A stretch of 64,000 bases of DNA from Phlebopus portentosus (GCA_037892935.1 JAYXKI010000016.1:372001-436000), one strand, 5' to 3'; numbered from the stretch's first letter, positions 19,107 through 32,980 are shown. The notes: a model not told the origin generated them from the sequence alone. Numbers and translations are program-made.

Positions 19107-21943
19107 ATCAGTGCTTCAGCTTGCAACTCCTCTTCTGACATGATGTCCAGTTCATCAGGTGAGTCACTGTCCATCTCAACATCCTGCTCTGGCTGCTCTA
19201 CAACATCTGGCTGAGCTGCAGAGTCAGTATCAGAAGCAGTATCAGGTGCAGTGTCAGATACAGTTGGCTCTGCTGAGTTGAAGTTGAAGCGCTGTGGTGG
19301 AATAGGGGAGCCTGGCACACGTCTGGGAAGGCGCTGTCCAACATAGTTCACATCCCACCAGCCAGTGGTATGACGTCTAATAGGTCTCCACATTGGATCT
19401 GGCCACCAGGGAGAAGCAGGCCTTTGTTTCTTTGAGGCCTGCTCAGATAGCAGTGGTGAAGTAGTGTGTTCACGCTTTGGTGGATGAGTGGCTGGTGAAG
19501 GAGGATGATGTAGGGGACTGTGTGAAGGAGGACTAGGTGATGGATTAGGTGGAGGACTAGGTGTAGGTGTAGGTGTAGGCATAGGAGGATCTGCTGGATG
19601 CATAGGAGCAGGTGGTGGAGGAGGAGCTGGCAGAACATCAATAGCATCCTCTACTCTCCCCTGTTCTGGCAGGTCTTCTGTCTGTGTAGGCATATTCACC
19701 CTCAAGTCAACTGGGTTTCTAGATGTACCAGGGAAGACTCTCTCATCAAATTGAGCAGAGTCACTAATGACTTCCTTCCTGGTAAGTGGATTCCAGAACA
19801 ACCAGCCTTTATAGTTAGAGGGATAGCCTAGGAATACACATTTCTGTATGTGGGACTGCAGCTGCTTGTGTTGATCTTTCTTCACAAGCACATAAGAGGT
19901 GCATCCAAATACACGCAAGTGAGAGACATCTAGCTTTGACTGGAACCAGAGCTCATAGGGTGTACTGGCAGACACAGCAGAGGTGGGAGAGCGGTTGTGT
20001 ACATGTACGAATGCTGCCACTGCATCCCACCAGAAGCTAGAAGGCAGGTGTGCTTCATTAAGCATAGTAGTAATGCCCTCTGCAAGTGTCCTGTTAGCAC
20101 GCTCTGCAACACCATTCTGATGAGGTTCATCTCTAATAGTGTGCTGTCTGTGGATGCCTGCAGTAATACAGAACTGGTCCCATTCCTTAGACACATACTC
20201 TCCACCTTTATCATCACGAGTGGCTTTGATCTTCACTCCTAACTGGTTCTCTGTATAGGCCTTAAATTGCTTGAAGGCAGCAAATACATCACTCTTCTTC
20301 TTCAATAGGAGAACAGCCCAGTAGCGGCTGTAATCATCAATGAAGGTGATCCAATATTTAAAGCCATGTCTAGATTGGATAGGCAATGGACCATAAACAT
20401 CAGAGTGAACCAATTGGAGGAGACCAGAAGCTCTGTGAGATGCAAGTTTGGAGACATTAGACCTGTGCTGCTTGCCAGCAATGCAAGGTTCACAGATAGG
20501 ATCTGGAGTGCTCTTGGATTTGACAACCATTCCTTTGACTAGCTCCTCAGTCATCAACCTGTTTACATCACCATGATTGAGATGTGCAAAGCGCCTGTGC
20601 CAAAGTGTAGTGTCAAGTGGACAGGTGCTGGTGAATGCAGCATAAGCAATGGTAGGGACAATATGGCCATTGAGAGTTGCTGCATTGTAAGAGGTGATGT
20701 TTGCAGTGAAAAGAACTGTTCCATGACGATGGAAAAGCATCTTGTTATGGTGAATAGTGACAACATATGATTTGGAACGAGTTAAATACAGGACTGAGAG
20801 GAGATTGTTTCTGAGATCAGGAACATGAAGTACACGCTCAAATTCAAGTAACTGTCCAGGTTTGCCACCAACTACAGGCTGAAAGTGCACTGTGCCAATG
20901 CCAACTGAATAAATAACTTGGTTGTTGGCTAAACGAATAGGGGTGTGATTTGTTGAGTATTTGGTGAACCAATGACGATGTGGAGTCATGTGGCAAGTGG
21001 CACCTGTGTCAGCAATCCAGTCAGTTCCTGCATCTGGGATAAGAGGTGAATGGGGATTGGTGTAGTCAAGAGCACTTGCATTGCCAGCAAATTCAGCAGA
21101 TTCAGCAGATTCATCTTGTTGAGCAACATGGGCCTTCTGGCCCTTCCTGCCCTTCCTCCTCTTCTCTTCCCTGTTCTTCTTAGCCCTGACATGTGCATCC
21201 TTAGAAGCTGCCTGCTTCATATAGCAGTTCTCCTCTGTGTGCTTAGGAATACCACAGAAGGTGCAAGTGACACCTTGAGAGGAGATAGGCTTTACAGCAC
21301 TACTAGTGGATGTGAACATGGCCTGGGGCTGAAGCTGAATGCGCTCTTGATGGTTCTGCTGCTCTTGGGCAAATGCCTCCTTAAGGTTATTCCACTTGAA
21401 TTCCTTCATAAGGAGCACTGCAGAGTGAAAGGAAGCATAGTCCTCAGGAAGAGCACGAATCAGACATGCACATGCAAGCTCATTCTCAAACTCCTCAAGT
21501 TTGAGGGTGCTAGAACGAGTGCTTCTGATCTTGTGCAGTGCTAGCTCAACCCTGCTCACCAGATTAGTGAGGGACTCATCTTCCTTCTTGGTGATGTTGA
21601 AGAACTCATCATAGGTATTAAAGCGCGCAGCTGGGTTGTCCTGCTCATTGATCTTCTGAAGCTCAGTCCACATCTTGACTGGATCATCCATGTAGTCCTG
21701 CACCATAACCTGCATGCTATGCTCAATTCTCTGATAGATCAGGCCTGCAGCTTGCTCAGCCTTCTCTTCCCAGAGCTGGACAGCCTCTGCTGGAGCACTA
21801 GGCTTAGCTTCCTGACCAGAGGTCAGGCGCCACAACTTCTTGACTTGAAGTGCAGCACACATATCATGCTTCCAGACAGAGTAATTGCTGTCATTGAGCT
21901 TGGTGATAGTGGATAGTGTCTCAGAGGTGACAGGATCAGACAT
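19107..21943 (-). pseudogene. C3 copia gag-pol, first part (gag, protease, integrase)
   Basis: ATG at 21943 and open to the 209-bp insertion. It matches C1 almost residue for residue, with the same CCHC, A-D-T-G-A and integrase motifs. A few C3-only changes lie in the integrase (for example H-S-D-V-Y-G for H-S-D-V-H-G). Dead because of the two insertions, not because of point mutations. Confidence 0.95.
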
Positions 21944-23129
21944 GATAGTTGAAATGAGGTGTGGATGAGAGTGGACAGATGATGCTTAGAAGAAATAAGC
22001 AGTAAGAGAGCAATGAGGGAGAGAGCGCTAACAAATTTATGCCTGGAGGTGACAGATCAATGCCAACCAGTGCAGTCTTCTACAGTCACTGAAGTATACA
22101 CAGATTTGCCACAAGACAGTGCTGGTCTGTTGGTCTGCTAAGACCCCGCAGGCACCGCTAACTGAGAGAGGCTCTAGGCTTAAGTAGACACTCAAAGAAT
22201 GACTACAACCAGCGAACTAAGGCCGGGCAGGCAAGCTTCACAGTCTGTAGGCTAGGCTGATCCAACAACAGTGATGGAGCCACACACCAATTAACACCAG
22301 AGCTGCCAGACACAAAATGCAGCACAGAGAGGGAACGGATGGGCGGAACGGTGCGCAAATTGGCACGCAGATAGAGGACGATGAGCGGAATCGAACGGTG
22401 CAAAAAGCACGCGGATCGGATCAGCGGATCGGCAGCAATCGACGATTTCGGTCGGCACAAGAATAGCCCACAGCGCAGTTAAACCGCGGCCGCTCAGGCT
22501 GAAACTTGGTGGAAGTATGCACAGGTATGGGAGCCGTATGCACACCAAAAGGCGTCCAGATCGGATCAGCGGTTGCCGAGAAAATCGAAAGTTGCCAAAA
22601 TGGGGTGCAAAACAAAGATCCTTCAATAAGTCGGCGAGTTCTTGACCGATTTGGCTGAAACTTCGCGACAGGGGACGCGGAAATAGGCCAAATAGACGTG
22701 CCAAATTTCGTGAGAAACGGATCAGCGGTTCACCCGGGATAGGCAATGCAACTTCGAAAATAGCCAAAAGTGATAGGGCTATAGTGGTGTCAAATCGCAA
22801 CGGATCAGGCTGAAACTCGGCAGGACAGTAGGCCTATATGGGCCAAGTAAACGTGTCAAAGGGTGTCGAAAACGGCTGGACAGTTGTGGAGCAATCAAGT
22901 GGCGGAGTTTGGGGGAGATTTAGCACTAATAAAGGCCAAAGAAGAAGGCAGAGGGCTCTGGGACTGTGGAAACTGCACAGAAGGGTGCAGAGGATGATGG
23001 GAACACTAGGAACACACCAAAAGGCCAGTCCAGAACACCAAAAGCTTCTCTGACAACAGCAGCAGCTCTCCAAACCCAAAAACTCAAAAATGCGACAGTG
23101 CAGACAGCTAGAGCTCAAGGCTCATAACC
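21944..23129 (-). other. C3 leader and primer-binding site
   Basis: Reverse complement of the ~1.2-kb leader with the same ~155-bp repeat units, about 22430-22900. The primer site GGTTATGAGCC (minus strand) is at 23119-23129, next to the LTR. Confidence 0.8.
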
Positions 23130-23381
23130 TGTTAGATCACACAAATCCAGCAAGGGACCACTGAGTCCAGTGGTGAGTACACTTGATATATATTAGCAGT
23201 CTAACTACATACCTGAGTCCAGTGGTGAGTACACTTGATGTAGAGTACTTACCAATGGACTGTGCCGCTTTTACAGGAGATTACATAAGCATCACATGAT
23301 CAAGAAAGCGGACATAAGGAAGAATATAAACAGAACAATAAACTACAAAATACTAAGAGTGTCAGAATCACAATTCTAACA
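23130..23381 (-). repeat. C3 5' LTR
   Basis: 252 bp with TGTTAG...TCTAACA ends. Differs from the C3 3' LTR by a C-to-T and a C-to-A. The C1 sequence on its right resumes about 30 bp further on than the sequence lost on its left, and the flanking 5-mers ATTGG and ACTAG do not match, so a small deletion accompanied or followed insertion. Confidence 0.93.
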
Positions 23382-24002
23382 ACTAGGCCAGATATTGCCT
23401 ATACAGTTGGTGTCTTGGGATGCTTCAGTTCTAATCCTGGTCCAGCTCATTGGAAGGCAGCAAAGCATCTATGTCGCTATTTGTAGGGTACAAAAGATTT
23501 CAGGTTGACTTATGCACCTGATCCTAAGTCCTCTGAGCTGTTCACTACCTTCTGTGATGCTAACCATGGAGGAAATGAGGATAACAGACGGTCCACAAGT
23601 GGGATGGTTGTCAAGATGAGAACTGGTGCTATCAGCTGGGCTAGCAAGTTGCAGCCCTTTGTGACTCTATCCACCACTGAAGCAGAATATATTGCTGCTG
23701 TTAGTGCAGGACAAGAGATTATGTGGCTGAGAAATCTCTTTACAGAGTTTGGTTACAAATTTAATGCACCCTCTTCTCTGTACATTGATAACCAGTCTGC
23801 TCTGTCTGTAGCAAACAATCCTGAGCATCATGGACGCATGAAACACCTAGATCTGCGCTTCTACTAGTTGAGAGATGTTGTAGAGGCTGGTCATATCAAA
23901 GTGCATTACTTGCCCACTCAGACCATGCCAGCAGACATTATGACCAAAGCACTAAGCAGAGTAAAGGTGCAGGAGATGTGTAAGATGCTGGGATTGTGTT
24001 GA
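23382..24002 (+). pseudogene. C1 copia pol, distal part (RNase H), two stops
   Basis: Continues C1 after C3: the end of RT and RNase H, up to the TGA at 24000-24002. In-frame TAG at 23484-23486 replaces Gln (CAG) and TAG at 23865-23867 replaces Trp (TGG). The D-A-D-H-G-G motif reads D-A-N-H-G-G, losing an RNase H acidic residue. All these are C-to-T or G-to-A changes. Confidence 0.9.
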
Positions 24003-24030
24003 AGGAAGAAGTGTCAGATCAGGGGGGGAG

Positions 24031-24282
24031 TGTTAGAAGTGTGATTCTGACACTCTTAGTATTTTGTAGTTTATTGTTCTGTTTATATTCTTCCTTATGT
24101 TCACTTTCTTGATCATGTGATGCTTATGTAATCTCCTGTAAAAGCGGCACAGTCCATTGGTGAGTACTCTACATCAAGTGTACTCACTACTGGACTCAGG
24201 TATATAGTTAGACTGCTAATAAACATCAAGTGTACTCACCACTGGACTCAGTGGTCCCTTGCTGGATTTGTGTAATCTAACA
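24031..24282 (+). repeat. C1 3' LTR
   Basis: 252 bp, TGTTAGA...TCTAACA, preceded by AGGGGGGGAG. No 5-bp match with the sequence left of the C1 5' LTR, so the left boundary of C1 was rearranged. Confidence 0.93.
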
Positions 24283-24856
24283 CTAACCAGAGGTCAGGTG
24301 CCACAACTTCTTGACTTGAAGTGCAGTATGCATATTGTGCTTTCAGATAGAGTAATTGCTATCATTAAGCTTGGTGATGGTAGATAGTATCTCAGAGGTT
24401 GCAGATTCAAATATAATGGTGAGAATGAGATATAGATGAGAGTGGACAGATGATGCACTCAGAAGAAAATAAGCAGTGAGAGAGTAGTGAGGGAGAGAGC
24501 ACTAACAAATTTATGCCTGGAGGTGACAGATCAATGTCAACCAGTGCAGTCTTTTACAGTTACTAAAGTATATATAGATTTGCCGCAAGACAGTGCTAGT
24601 CTATTAGTCTACTAAGACCCCACAGGCACCGCTAACTGAGAGAGGCTCTAAGCTTAAGTAGACACTCAAAGAATGACTACAACCAGCAAACTAAGGCTGG
24701 GCAGGCAAGCTTACAGTCTGTAGGCTAGGCTAATCTAACAACAGTGATGGAGCTACATACCAATTAACATTAGAGCTGCCAAACACAAAATGCAGCACAG
24801 AGAGGGAATGGATAGGCAGAATGGTGCGCAAATTGGCACACAGATAGAGAGGAATG
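24283..24856 (-). pseudogene. C-old: decayed copia copy, gag N-terminus and part of leader
   Basis: Minus strand. Recognisable gag start region (S-T-I-T-K-L-N-D-S-N-Y-S) with several substitutions, then leader sequence. It is strongly diverged from the young copies, nearly always by C-to-T or G-to-A and with CpG lost. It stops at GAATG (24852-24856), and the leader continues at 38861, so the C4/C5 block was inserted here. The left end abuts the C1 LTR. Confidence 0.85.
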
Positions 24857-24892
24857 CTCAGTGGTCCCTTGCTGGATTTGTGTGATCTAACA
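24857..24892 (+). repeat. C4 5' LTR, only the last 36 bp
   Basis: Begins at CTCAGTGGTCCC and runs to TCTAACA; the first ~216 bp of the LTR are missing. GAATG stands on its left and again at 38861-38865. Confidence 0.85.
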
Positions 24893-26078
24893 GGTTATGA
24901 GCCTTGAGCTCTAGCTGTCTGCACTGCCGCATTTTTGAGTTTTTGAGTTTGGAGAGCTGCTGCTGTTGTCAGAGAAGCTTTTGGTGTTCTGGACTGGCCT
25001 TTTGGTGTGTTCCTAGTGTTCCCATCATCCTCTGCACCCTTCTGTGCAGTTTCCACAGTCCCAGAGCCCTCTGCCTTCTTCTTTGGCCTTTATTAGTGCT
25101 AAATCTCCCCCAAACTCCGCCACTTGATTGCTCCACAACTGTCCAGCCGTTTTCGACACCCTTTGACACATTTACTTGGCCCATATAGGCCTACTGTCCT
25201 GCCGAGTTTCAGCCTGATCCGTTGCGATTTGACACCACTATAGCCCTATCACTTTTGGCTATTTTCGAAGTTGCATTGCCTATCCCGGGTGAACCGCTGA
25301 TCCGTTTCTCACGAAATTTGGCACGTCTATTTGGCCTATTTCCGCGTCCCCTGTCGCGAAGTTTCAGCCAAATCGGTCAAGAACTCGCCGACTTATTGAA
25401 GGATCTTTGTTTTGCACCCCATTTTGGCAACTTTCGATTTTCTCGGCAACCGCTGATCCGATCCGGACACCCTTTGGTGTGCATACGGCTCCCATACCTG
25501 TGCATACTTCCACCAAGTTTCAGCCTGAGCGGCCGCGGTTTAACTGCGCTGTGGGCTATTCTTGTGCCGACCGAAATCGTCGATTGCTGCCGATCCGCTG
25601 ATCCGATCCGCGTGCTTTTTGCACCGTTCGATTCCGCTCATCGTCCTCTATCTGCGTGCCAATTTGCGCACCGTTCCGCCCATCCGTTCCCTCTCTGTGC
25701 TGCATTTTGTGTCTGGCAGCTCTGGTGTTAATTGGTGTGTGGCTCCATCACTGTTGTTGGATCAGCCTAGCCTACAGACTGTGAAGCTTGCCTGCCCGGC
25801 CTTAGTTCGCTGGTTGTAGTCACTCTTTGAGTGTCTACTTAAGCCTAGAGCCTCTCTCAGTTAGCGGTGCCTGCGGGGTCTTAGCAGACCAACAGACCAG
25901 CACTGTCTTGTGGCAAATCTGTGTATACTTCAGTGACTGTAGAAGACTGCACTGGTTGGCATTGATCTGTCACCTCCAGGCATAAATTTGTTAGCGCTCT
26001 CTCCCTCATTGCTCTCTTACTGCTTATTTCTTCTAAGCATCATCTGTCCACTCTCATCCACACCTCATTTCAACTATC
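24893..26078 (+). other. C4 leader and primer-binding site
   Basis: GGTTATGAGCC (24893-24903) then the CpG-rich leader with the ~155-bp repeat units, as in C1 and C2. No coding sequence supported. Confidence 0.8.
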
Positions 26079-29000
26079 ATGTCTGATCCTGTCACCTCTG
26101 AGACGCTATCCACTATCACCAAGCTCAATGACAGCAATTACTCTGTCTGGAAGCATGATATGCGTGCTGCACTTCAAGTCAAGAAGTTGTGGCGCCTGAC
26201 CTCTGGTCAGGAAGCTAAGCCTAGTGCTCCAGCAGAGGCTGTCCAGCTCTGGGAAGAGAAGGCTGAGCAAGCTGCAGGCCTGATCTATCAGAGAATTGAG
26301 CATAGCATGCAGGTTATGGTGCAGGACTATATGGATGATCCAGTCAAGATGTGGACTGAGCTTCAGAAGATCAATGAGCAGGACAACCCAGCTGCGCGCT
26401 TTAATGCCTATGATGAGTTCTTGAACATCACCAAGAAGGAAGATGAGTCCCTCACCAATCTGGTGAGCAGGGTTGAGCTAGCACTGCACAAGATCAGAAG
26501 CACTCGTTCTAGCACCCTCAAACTTGAGGAGTTTGAGAATGAGCTTGCATGTGCATGTCTGATTCGTGCTCTTCCTGAGGACTATGCTTCCTTTCGCTCT
26601 GCAGTGCTCCTTATGAAGGAATTCAAGTGGAATAACCTGAAGGAGGCATTTGCCCAAGAGCAGCAGAACCGTCAAGAGCGCATTCAGCTTCAGCCCCAGG
26701 CCATGTTCACATCCACTAGTAGTGCTGTAAAGCCTATCTCCTCTCAAGGTGTCACTTGCACCTTCTGTGGTATTCCTAAGCACACAGAGGAGAACTGCTA
26801 TATGAAGCAGGCAGCTTCTAAGGATGCACATGTCAGGGCTAAGAAGAACAGGGAAGAGAAGAGGAGGAAGGGCAGAAAAGGCCAGAAGGCCCATGTTGCT
26901 CAACAAGATGAATCTGCTGAATCTGCTGAATTTGCTGGCAATGCAAGTGCTCTTGACTACACCAATCCTCATTCACCTCTTATCCCAGATGCAGGAACTG
27001 ACTGGATTGCTGACACAGGTGCCACTTGCCACATGACTCCACATCGTCATTGGTTCACCAAATACTCAACAAATCACACCCCTATTCGTTTAGCCAACAA
27101 CCAAGTTATTTATTCAGTTGGCATTGGCACAGTGCGCTTTCAGCCTGTAGTTAGTGGCAAACCTGGACAGTTACTTGAATTTGAGCGTGTACTTCATGTT
27201 CCTGATCTCAGAAACAATCTCCTCTCAGTCCTGTATTTAACTCGTTCCAAATCATATGTTGTCACCATTCACCATAACAAGATGCTTTTCCATCGTCATG
27301 GAACAGTTCTTTTCACTGCAAACATCACCTCTTACAATGCAGCAACTCTCAATGGCCATATTGTCCCTACCATTGCTTATGCTGCATTCACCAGCACCTG
27401 TCCACTTGACACTACACTTTGGCACAGGCGCTTTGCACATCTCAATCATGGTGATGTAAACAGGTTGATGACTGAGGAGCTAGTCAAAGGAATGGTTGTC
27501 AAATCCAAGAGCACTCCAGATCCTATCTGTGAACCTTGCATTGCTGGCAAGCAGCACAGGTCTAATGTCTCCAAACTTGCATCTCACAGAGCTTCTGGTC
27601 TCCTCCAATTGGTTCACTCTGATGTTCATGGTCCATTGCCTGTTCAATCTAGACATGGCTTTAAATATTGGATCACCTTCATTGATGATTACAGCCGCTA
27701 CTGGGCTGTTCTCCCATTGAAGAAGAAGAGTGATGCATTTGCTGCTTTCAAGCAATTTAAGGCCTATGCAGAGAACCAGTTAGGAGTGAAGATCAAAGCC
27801 ACTCGTGATGATAAAGGTGGAGAATATGTGTCTAAGGAATGGGACCAGTTCTGTATTACTGCAGGCATCCACAGACAGCACACTATTAGAGATGAACCTC
27901 ATCAGAATGGTGTTGCAGAGCATGCTAACAGGACACTTGCAGAGGGCATTACTACTATGCTTAATGAAGCACACCTGCCTTCTAGCTTCTGGTGGGATGC
28001 AGTGGCAGCATTCGTACATGTACACAACCGCTCTCCCACCTCTGCTGTGTCTGCCAGTACACCCTATGAGCTCTGGTTCCAGTCAAAGCCAGATGTCTCT
28101 CACTTGCGTGTATTTGGATGCACCTCTTATGTGCTTGTGAAGAAAGATCAACACAAGCAGCTGCAGTCCCACACACAGAAATGTGTGTTCCTAGGCTATC
28201 CCTCTAACTATAAAGGCTGGTTGTTCTGGAATCCACTTACCAGGAAGGAAGTCATTAGTGACTCTGCTCAATTTGATGAGAGAGTCTTCCCTGGTACATC
28301 TAGAAACCCAGTTGACTTGAGGGTGAATATGCCTACACAGACAGAAGACCTGCCAGAACAGGGGAGAGTAGAGGATGCTATTGATGTTCTGCCAGCTCCT
28401 CCTCCACCACCTGCTCCTATGCATCCAGCAGATCCTCCTATGCCTACACCTACACCTACACCTACACCTAGTCCTCCACCTAATCCATCACCTAGTCCTC
28501 CTTCACACAGTCTCCTACATCATCCTCCTTCACCAGCCACTCATCCACCAAAGCGTGAACACACTACTTCACCACTGCTATCTGAGCAGGCCTCAAAGAA
28601 ACAAAGGCCTGCTTCTCCCTGGTGGCCAGATCCAATGTGGAGACCTATTAGACGTCATACCACTGGCTGGTGGGATATGGACTATGTTGGACAGCGCCTT
28701 CCCAGACGTGTGCCAGGCTCCCCTACTCCACCACAGCGCTTCAACTTCAACTCAGCAGAGCCAACTGTATCTGACACTGCACCTGACACTGCTTCTGATA
28801 CTGACTCTGCAGCTCAGCCAGATGTTGTAGAGCAGCCAGAGCAAGATATTGAGATGGACAGTGACTCACCTGATGAACTGGACATCATGTCAGAAGAGGA
28901 GTTGCAAGCTGAAGCACTGATGTTTGCTGGCCTAATGGATTTTGGTGCTAATGCAGGACTAGAGGACATCTATCTGTCTTATGAAGATGCTCTGGAATAT

Positions 29001-30626
29001 GCATTCCAGTCATCTAATTGCACTGAGCATGTGTTCTCTGCACAAGATGTGCAACACATCAGTCCTGAACCCTATCAGTGGAAGGACATCAAAGGACATC
29101 CTGATGCAGACCTCTGGGAGAAAGCAGCCATGGAGGAATTTATCAGTCTGATTGAGAATGGCACATTTGAACCAGTCAGACTACCTCCTGGCAGAAAGCC
29201 CATTGGATGCAGATGGGTGTTCAAGCTCAAGCGCAAGGCAGATGGATCTGTAGACAGGTACAAGGCAAGGCTGGTAGCCAAGGGCTTCTCTCAGCAACCA
29301 GGTCTTGAGTTCTCTCAGGTGTTTGCCCCTACAGCCAAGTGGGCTGCACTTAGAGCCATCCTGGCAATAGCTGCATTTGAAGACCTTGAGCTGTATAGTA
29401 TTGATATCTCTACTGCTTTCCTCAATGGTGAGATGGAGCATGATGTCTACATGAACCAGCCTGAAGGATTTGAGGACTACTTTGGCCCTGGATTTGTTCT
29501 CAAGCTGATCAAGTCAATTTATGGCCTTAAGCAGGCTGGCCACCAATGGCACAAGAAGCTTGATTCAGTGATGAAGAGCATGGGCTTCAAGTTAGTGCGC
29601 TGTGATTACAGCATTTGAGTGTACAGCAGAGATGAAGTGCATATCATCATTCCAGTCTATGTTGATGACATGACCATTGCTGTAAAGTCTAAGCAGCAGT
29701 ATGAGTCTGTCAGAGATGAACTGGCCAAGCACTTTAAACTGCATGAGTTGGGCCCAACCTCATTCCTGCTAGGAGTCCATATTCAGAGAGACCGCTCCAA
29801 GCACTCTATCAGTCTGTCACAGAGACAGTATATTATTGATGTGCTAGAGCGCTTCAGCATGAGCAACTGTGGCACTGTTACTACTCCTCTCCCTGAGCAG
29901 AAGCTCAGCAAGGACATGGCTCCTAAGACCCCTGCAGAAACTGAATACATGAAGCAGGTGCCCTACAAGCAATTGGTTGGTGCACTCATGTACTTAGCTA
30001 TTGCTACTAGGCCAGATATTGCCTATGCAGTTGGTGTCTTGGGACGCTTCAGTTCTAATCCTGGTCCAGCTCATTGGAAGGCAGCAAAGCATCTATGTCG
30101 CTATTTGCAGGGTACAAAAGATTTCAGGTTGACTTATGCACCTGATCCTAAGTCCTCTGAGCTGTTCACTACCTTCTGTGATGCTGACCATAGAGGAAAT
30201 GAGGATAACAGACGGTCCACAAGTGGGATGGTTGTCAAGATGGGAACTGGTGCTATCAGCTGGGCTAGCAAGTTGCAGCCCTTTGTAACTCTATCTACCA
30301 CTGAAGCAGAATACATTGCTGCTGTTAGTGCAGGACAAGAGATTATGTGGCTGAGAAATCTCTTTACAGAGTTTGGCTACAAATTTGATGCACCCTCTTC
30401 CCTGTACATTGATAACCAGTCTGCTCTATCTGTGGCAAACAATCCTGAGCATCATGGACGCATGAAACACCTAGATCTGCGCTTCTACTGGTTGAGAGAT
30501 GTTGTAGAGGCTGGTCATATCAAAGTGCATTACTTGCCCACTCAGACCATGCCAGCAGACATTATGGCCAAAGCACTAAGCAGAGTAAAGGTGCAGGAGA
30601 TGTGTAAGATGCTGGGATTGTGTTGA
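26079..30626 (+). pseudogene. C4 copia gag-pol, full length with a single TGA
   Basis: Complete gag-protease-integrase-RT-RNase H frame from ATG 26079 to TGA 30624-30626. The only nonsense change is TGA at 29616-29618 in RT (S-I-W-V becomes S-I-stop-V, TGG to TGA), about twelve codons before Y-V-D-D. Other notable changes: integrase G-V-A-E-R reads G-V-A-E-H, and the RNase H motif A-D-H-G-G reads A-D-H-R-G. The proline linker has one more CCTACA unit than C1. One mutation from an open frame, so a recently inactivated copy. Confidence 0.95.
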
Positions 30627-30653
30627 AGGAAGAAGTGTCAGATCAGGGGGGAG

Positions 30654-30765
30654 TGTTAGAAGTGTGATTCTGACACTCTTAGTATTTTGTAGTTTATTGT
30701 TCTGTTTATATTCTTCCTTATGTCCGCTTTCTTGATCATGTGATGCTTATATAATCTCCTGTAAA
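30654..30765 (+). repeat. C4 3' LTR, first 112 bp only
   Basis: TGTTAGAAGTGTG... to ...CTCCTGTAAA, then the inverted LTR of C5 begins without a gap. The 140 distal bases are not found on the far side of C5. Confidence 0.9.
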
Positions 30766-31017
30766 TGTTAGATCACACAAATCCAGCAAGGGACCACTGA
30801 GTCCAGTGGTGAGTACACTTGATGTATATTAGCAGTCTAACTACATACCTGAGTCCAGTGGTGAGTACACTTGATGTAGAGTACTCACCAATGGACTGTG
30901 CCGCTTTTACAGGAGATTACATAAGCATCACATGATCAAGAAAGCGGACATAAGGAAGAATATAAACAGAACAATAAACTACAAAATACTAAGAGTGTCA
31001 GAATCACACTTCTAACA
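30766..31017 (-). repeat. C5 3' LTR
   Basis: Full 252 bp, inverted, with intact termini. C5 thus inserted into the 3' LTR of C4 in opposite orientation. Confidence 0.93.
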
Positions 31018-31044
31018 CTCCCCCCTGATCTGACACTTCTTCCT

Positions 31045-32973
31045 TCAACACAATCCCAGCATCTTACACATCTCCTGCACCTTTACTCTGCTTAGTGCTT
31101 TGGCCATAATGTCTGCTGGCATGGTCTGAGTGGGCAAGTAATGCACTTTGATATGACCAGCCTCTACAACATCTCTCAACTAGTAGAAGCGCAGATCTAG
31201 GTGTTTCATGTGTCCATGATGCTCAGGATTGTTTGCCACAGACAGAGCAGACTGGTTATCAATGTACATAGAAGAGGGTGCATTAAATTTGTAGCCAAAC
31301 TCTGTAAAGAGATTTCTCAGCCACATAATCTCTTGTCCTGCACTAACAGCAGCAATATATTCTGCTTCAGTGGTGGATAGAGTCACAAAGGGCTGCAACT
31401 TGCTAGCTCAGCTGATAGCACCAGTTCCCATCTTGACAACCATCCCACTTGTGGACCGTCTGTTATCCTCATTTCCTCCATGGTCAGCATCACAGAAGGT
31501 AGTGAACAGCTCAGAGGACTTAGGATCAGGTGCATAAGTCAACCTGAAATCTTTTGTACCCTGCAAATAGCGACATAGATGCTTTGCTGCCTTCCAATGA
31601 GCTGGACCAGGATTAGAACTGAAGCGTCCCAAGACACCAACTGCATAGGCAATATCTGGCCTAGTAGCAATAGCTAAGTACATGAGTGCACCAACCAATT
31701 GCTTGTAGGGCACCTGCTTCATGTATTCAGTTTCTGCAGGGGTCTTAGGAGCCATGTCCTTGCTGAGCTTCTGCTCAGGGAGAGGAGTAGTAACAGTGCC
31801 ACAGTTGCTCATGCTGAAGCGCTCTAGCACATCAATAATATACTGTCTCTGTGACAGACTGATAGAGTGCTTGGAGCGGTCTCTCTGAATATGGACTCCT
31901 AGCAGGAATGAGGTTGGGCCCAACTCATGCAGTTTAAAGTGCTTGGCCAGTTCATCTCTGACAGACTCATACTGCTGCTTAGACTTTACAGCAATGGTCA
32001 TGTCATCAACATAGACTGGAATGATGATATGCACTTCATCTCTGCTGTACACTCAAATGCTGTAATCACAGCGCACTAACTTGAAGCCCATGCTCTTCAT
32101 CACTGAATCAAGCTTCTTGTGCCATTGGTGGCCAGCCTGCTTAAGGCCATAAATTGACTTGATCAGCTTGAGAACAAATCCAGGGCCAAAGTAGTCCTCA
32201 AATCCTTCAGGCTGGGTCATGTAGACATCATGCTCCATCTCACCATTGAGGAAAGCAGTAGAGATATCAACACTATAGAGCTCAAGGTCTTCAAATGCAG
32301 CTATTGCCAGAATGGCTCTAAGTGCAGCCCACTTGGCTGTAGGGGCAAACACCTGAGAGAACTCAAGACCTGGTTGCTGAGAGAAGCCCTTGGCTACCAG
32401 CCTTGCCTTGTACCTGTCTACAGATCCATCTGCCTTGCGCTTGAGCTTGAACACCCATCTGCATCCAATGGGCTTTCTGCCAGGAGGTAGTCTGACTGGT
32501 TCAAATGTGCCATTCTCAATCAGACTGATAAATTCCTCCATGGCTGCTTTCTCCCAGAGGTCTGCATCAGGATGTCCTTTGATGTCCTTCCACTGATAGG
32601 GTTCAGGACTGATGTGTTGCACATCTTGTGCAGAGAACACATGCTCAGTGCAATTAGATGACTGGAATGTATATTCTAGAGCATCTTCATAAGACAGATA
32701 GATGTCCTCTAGTCCTGCATTAGCACCAAAATCCATTAGGCCAGCAAACATCAGTGCTTCAGCTTGCAACTCATCTTCTGACATGATGTCCAGTTCATCA
32801 GGTGAGTCACTGTCCATCTCAACATCCTGCTCTGGCTGCTCTACAACATCTGGCTGAGCTGCAGAGTCAGTATCAGAAGCAGTGTCAGGTGCAGTGTCAG
32901 ATACAGTTGGCTCTGCTGAGTTGAAGTTGAAGCGCTGTAGTGGAATAGGGGAGCCTGGCACACGTCTGGGAAG
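31045..32973 (-). pseudogene. C5 copia pol, C-terminal part (RT, RNase H) with three Trp-to-stop changes
   Basis: Minus strand. RT and RNase H motifs as in C2. Stops at 31180-31182 (TAG), 31408-31410 (TGA) and 32053-32055 (TGA) all replace TGG Trp codons. The TGA at 32053-32055 is the same Trp codon that is mutated in C4. No frameshifts. The 5' side is cut by the 1.9-kb insertion at 32981. Confidence 0.93.
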
Positions 32974-32980
32974 GCGCTGT

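Noticed and set aside
10553..23381. Target duplication for C3
   Set aside because: Flanking 5-mers ATTGG and ACTAG differ and about 30 bp of C1 is missing, so no duplication can be claimed.
5263..24282. C1 and C3 as a simple inverted segmental duplication
   Set aside because: C3 has its own full LTRs at both ends and is inserted in C1, so retrotransposition explains it better.
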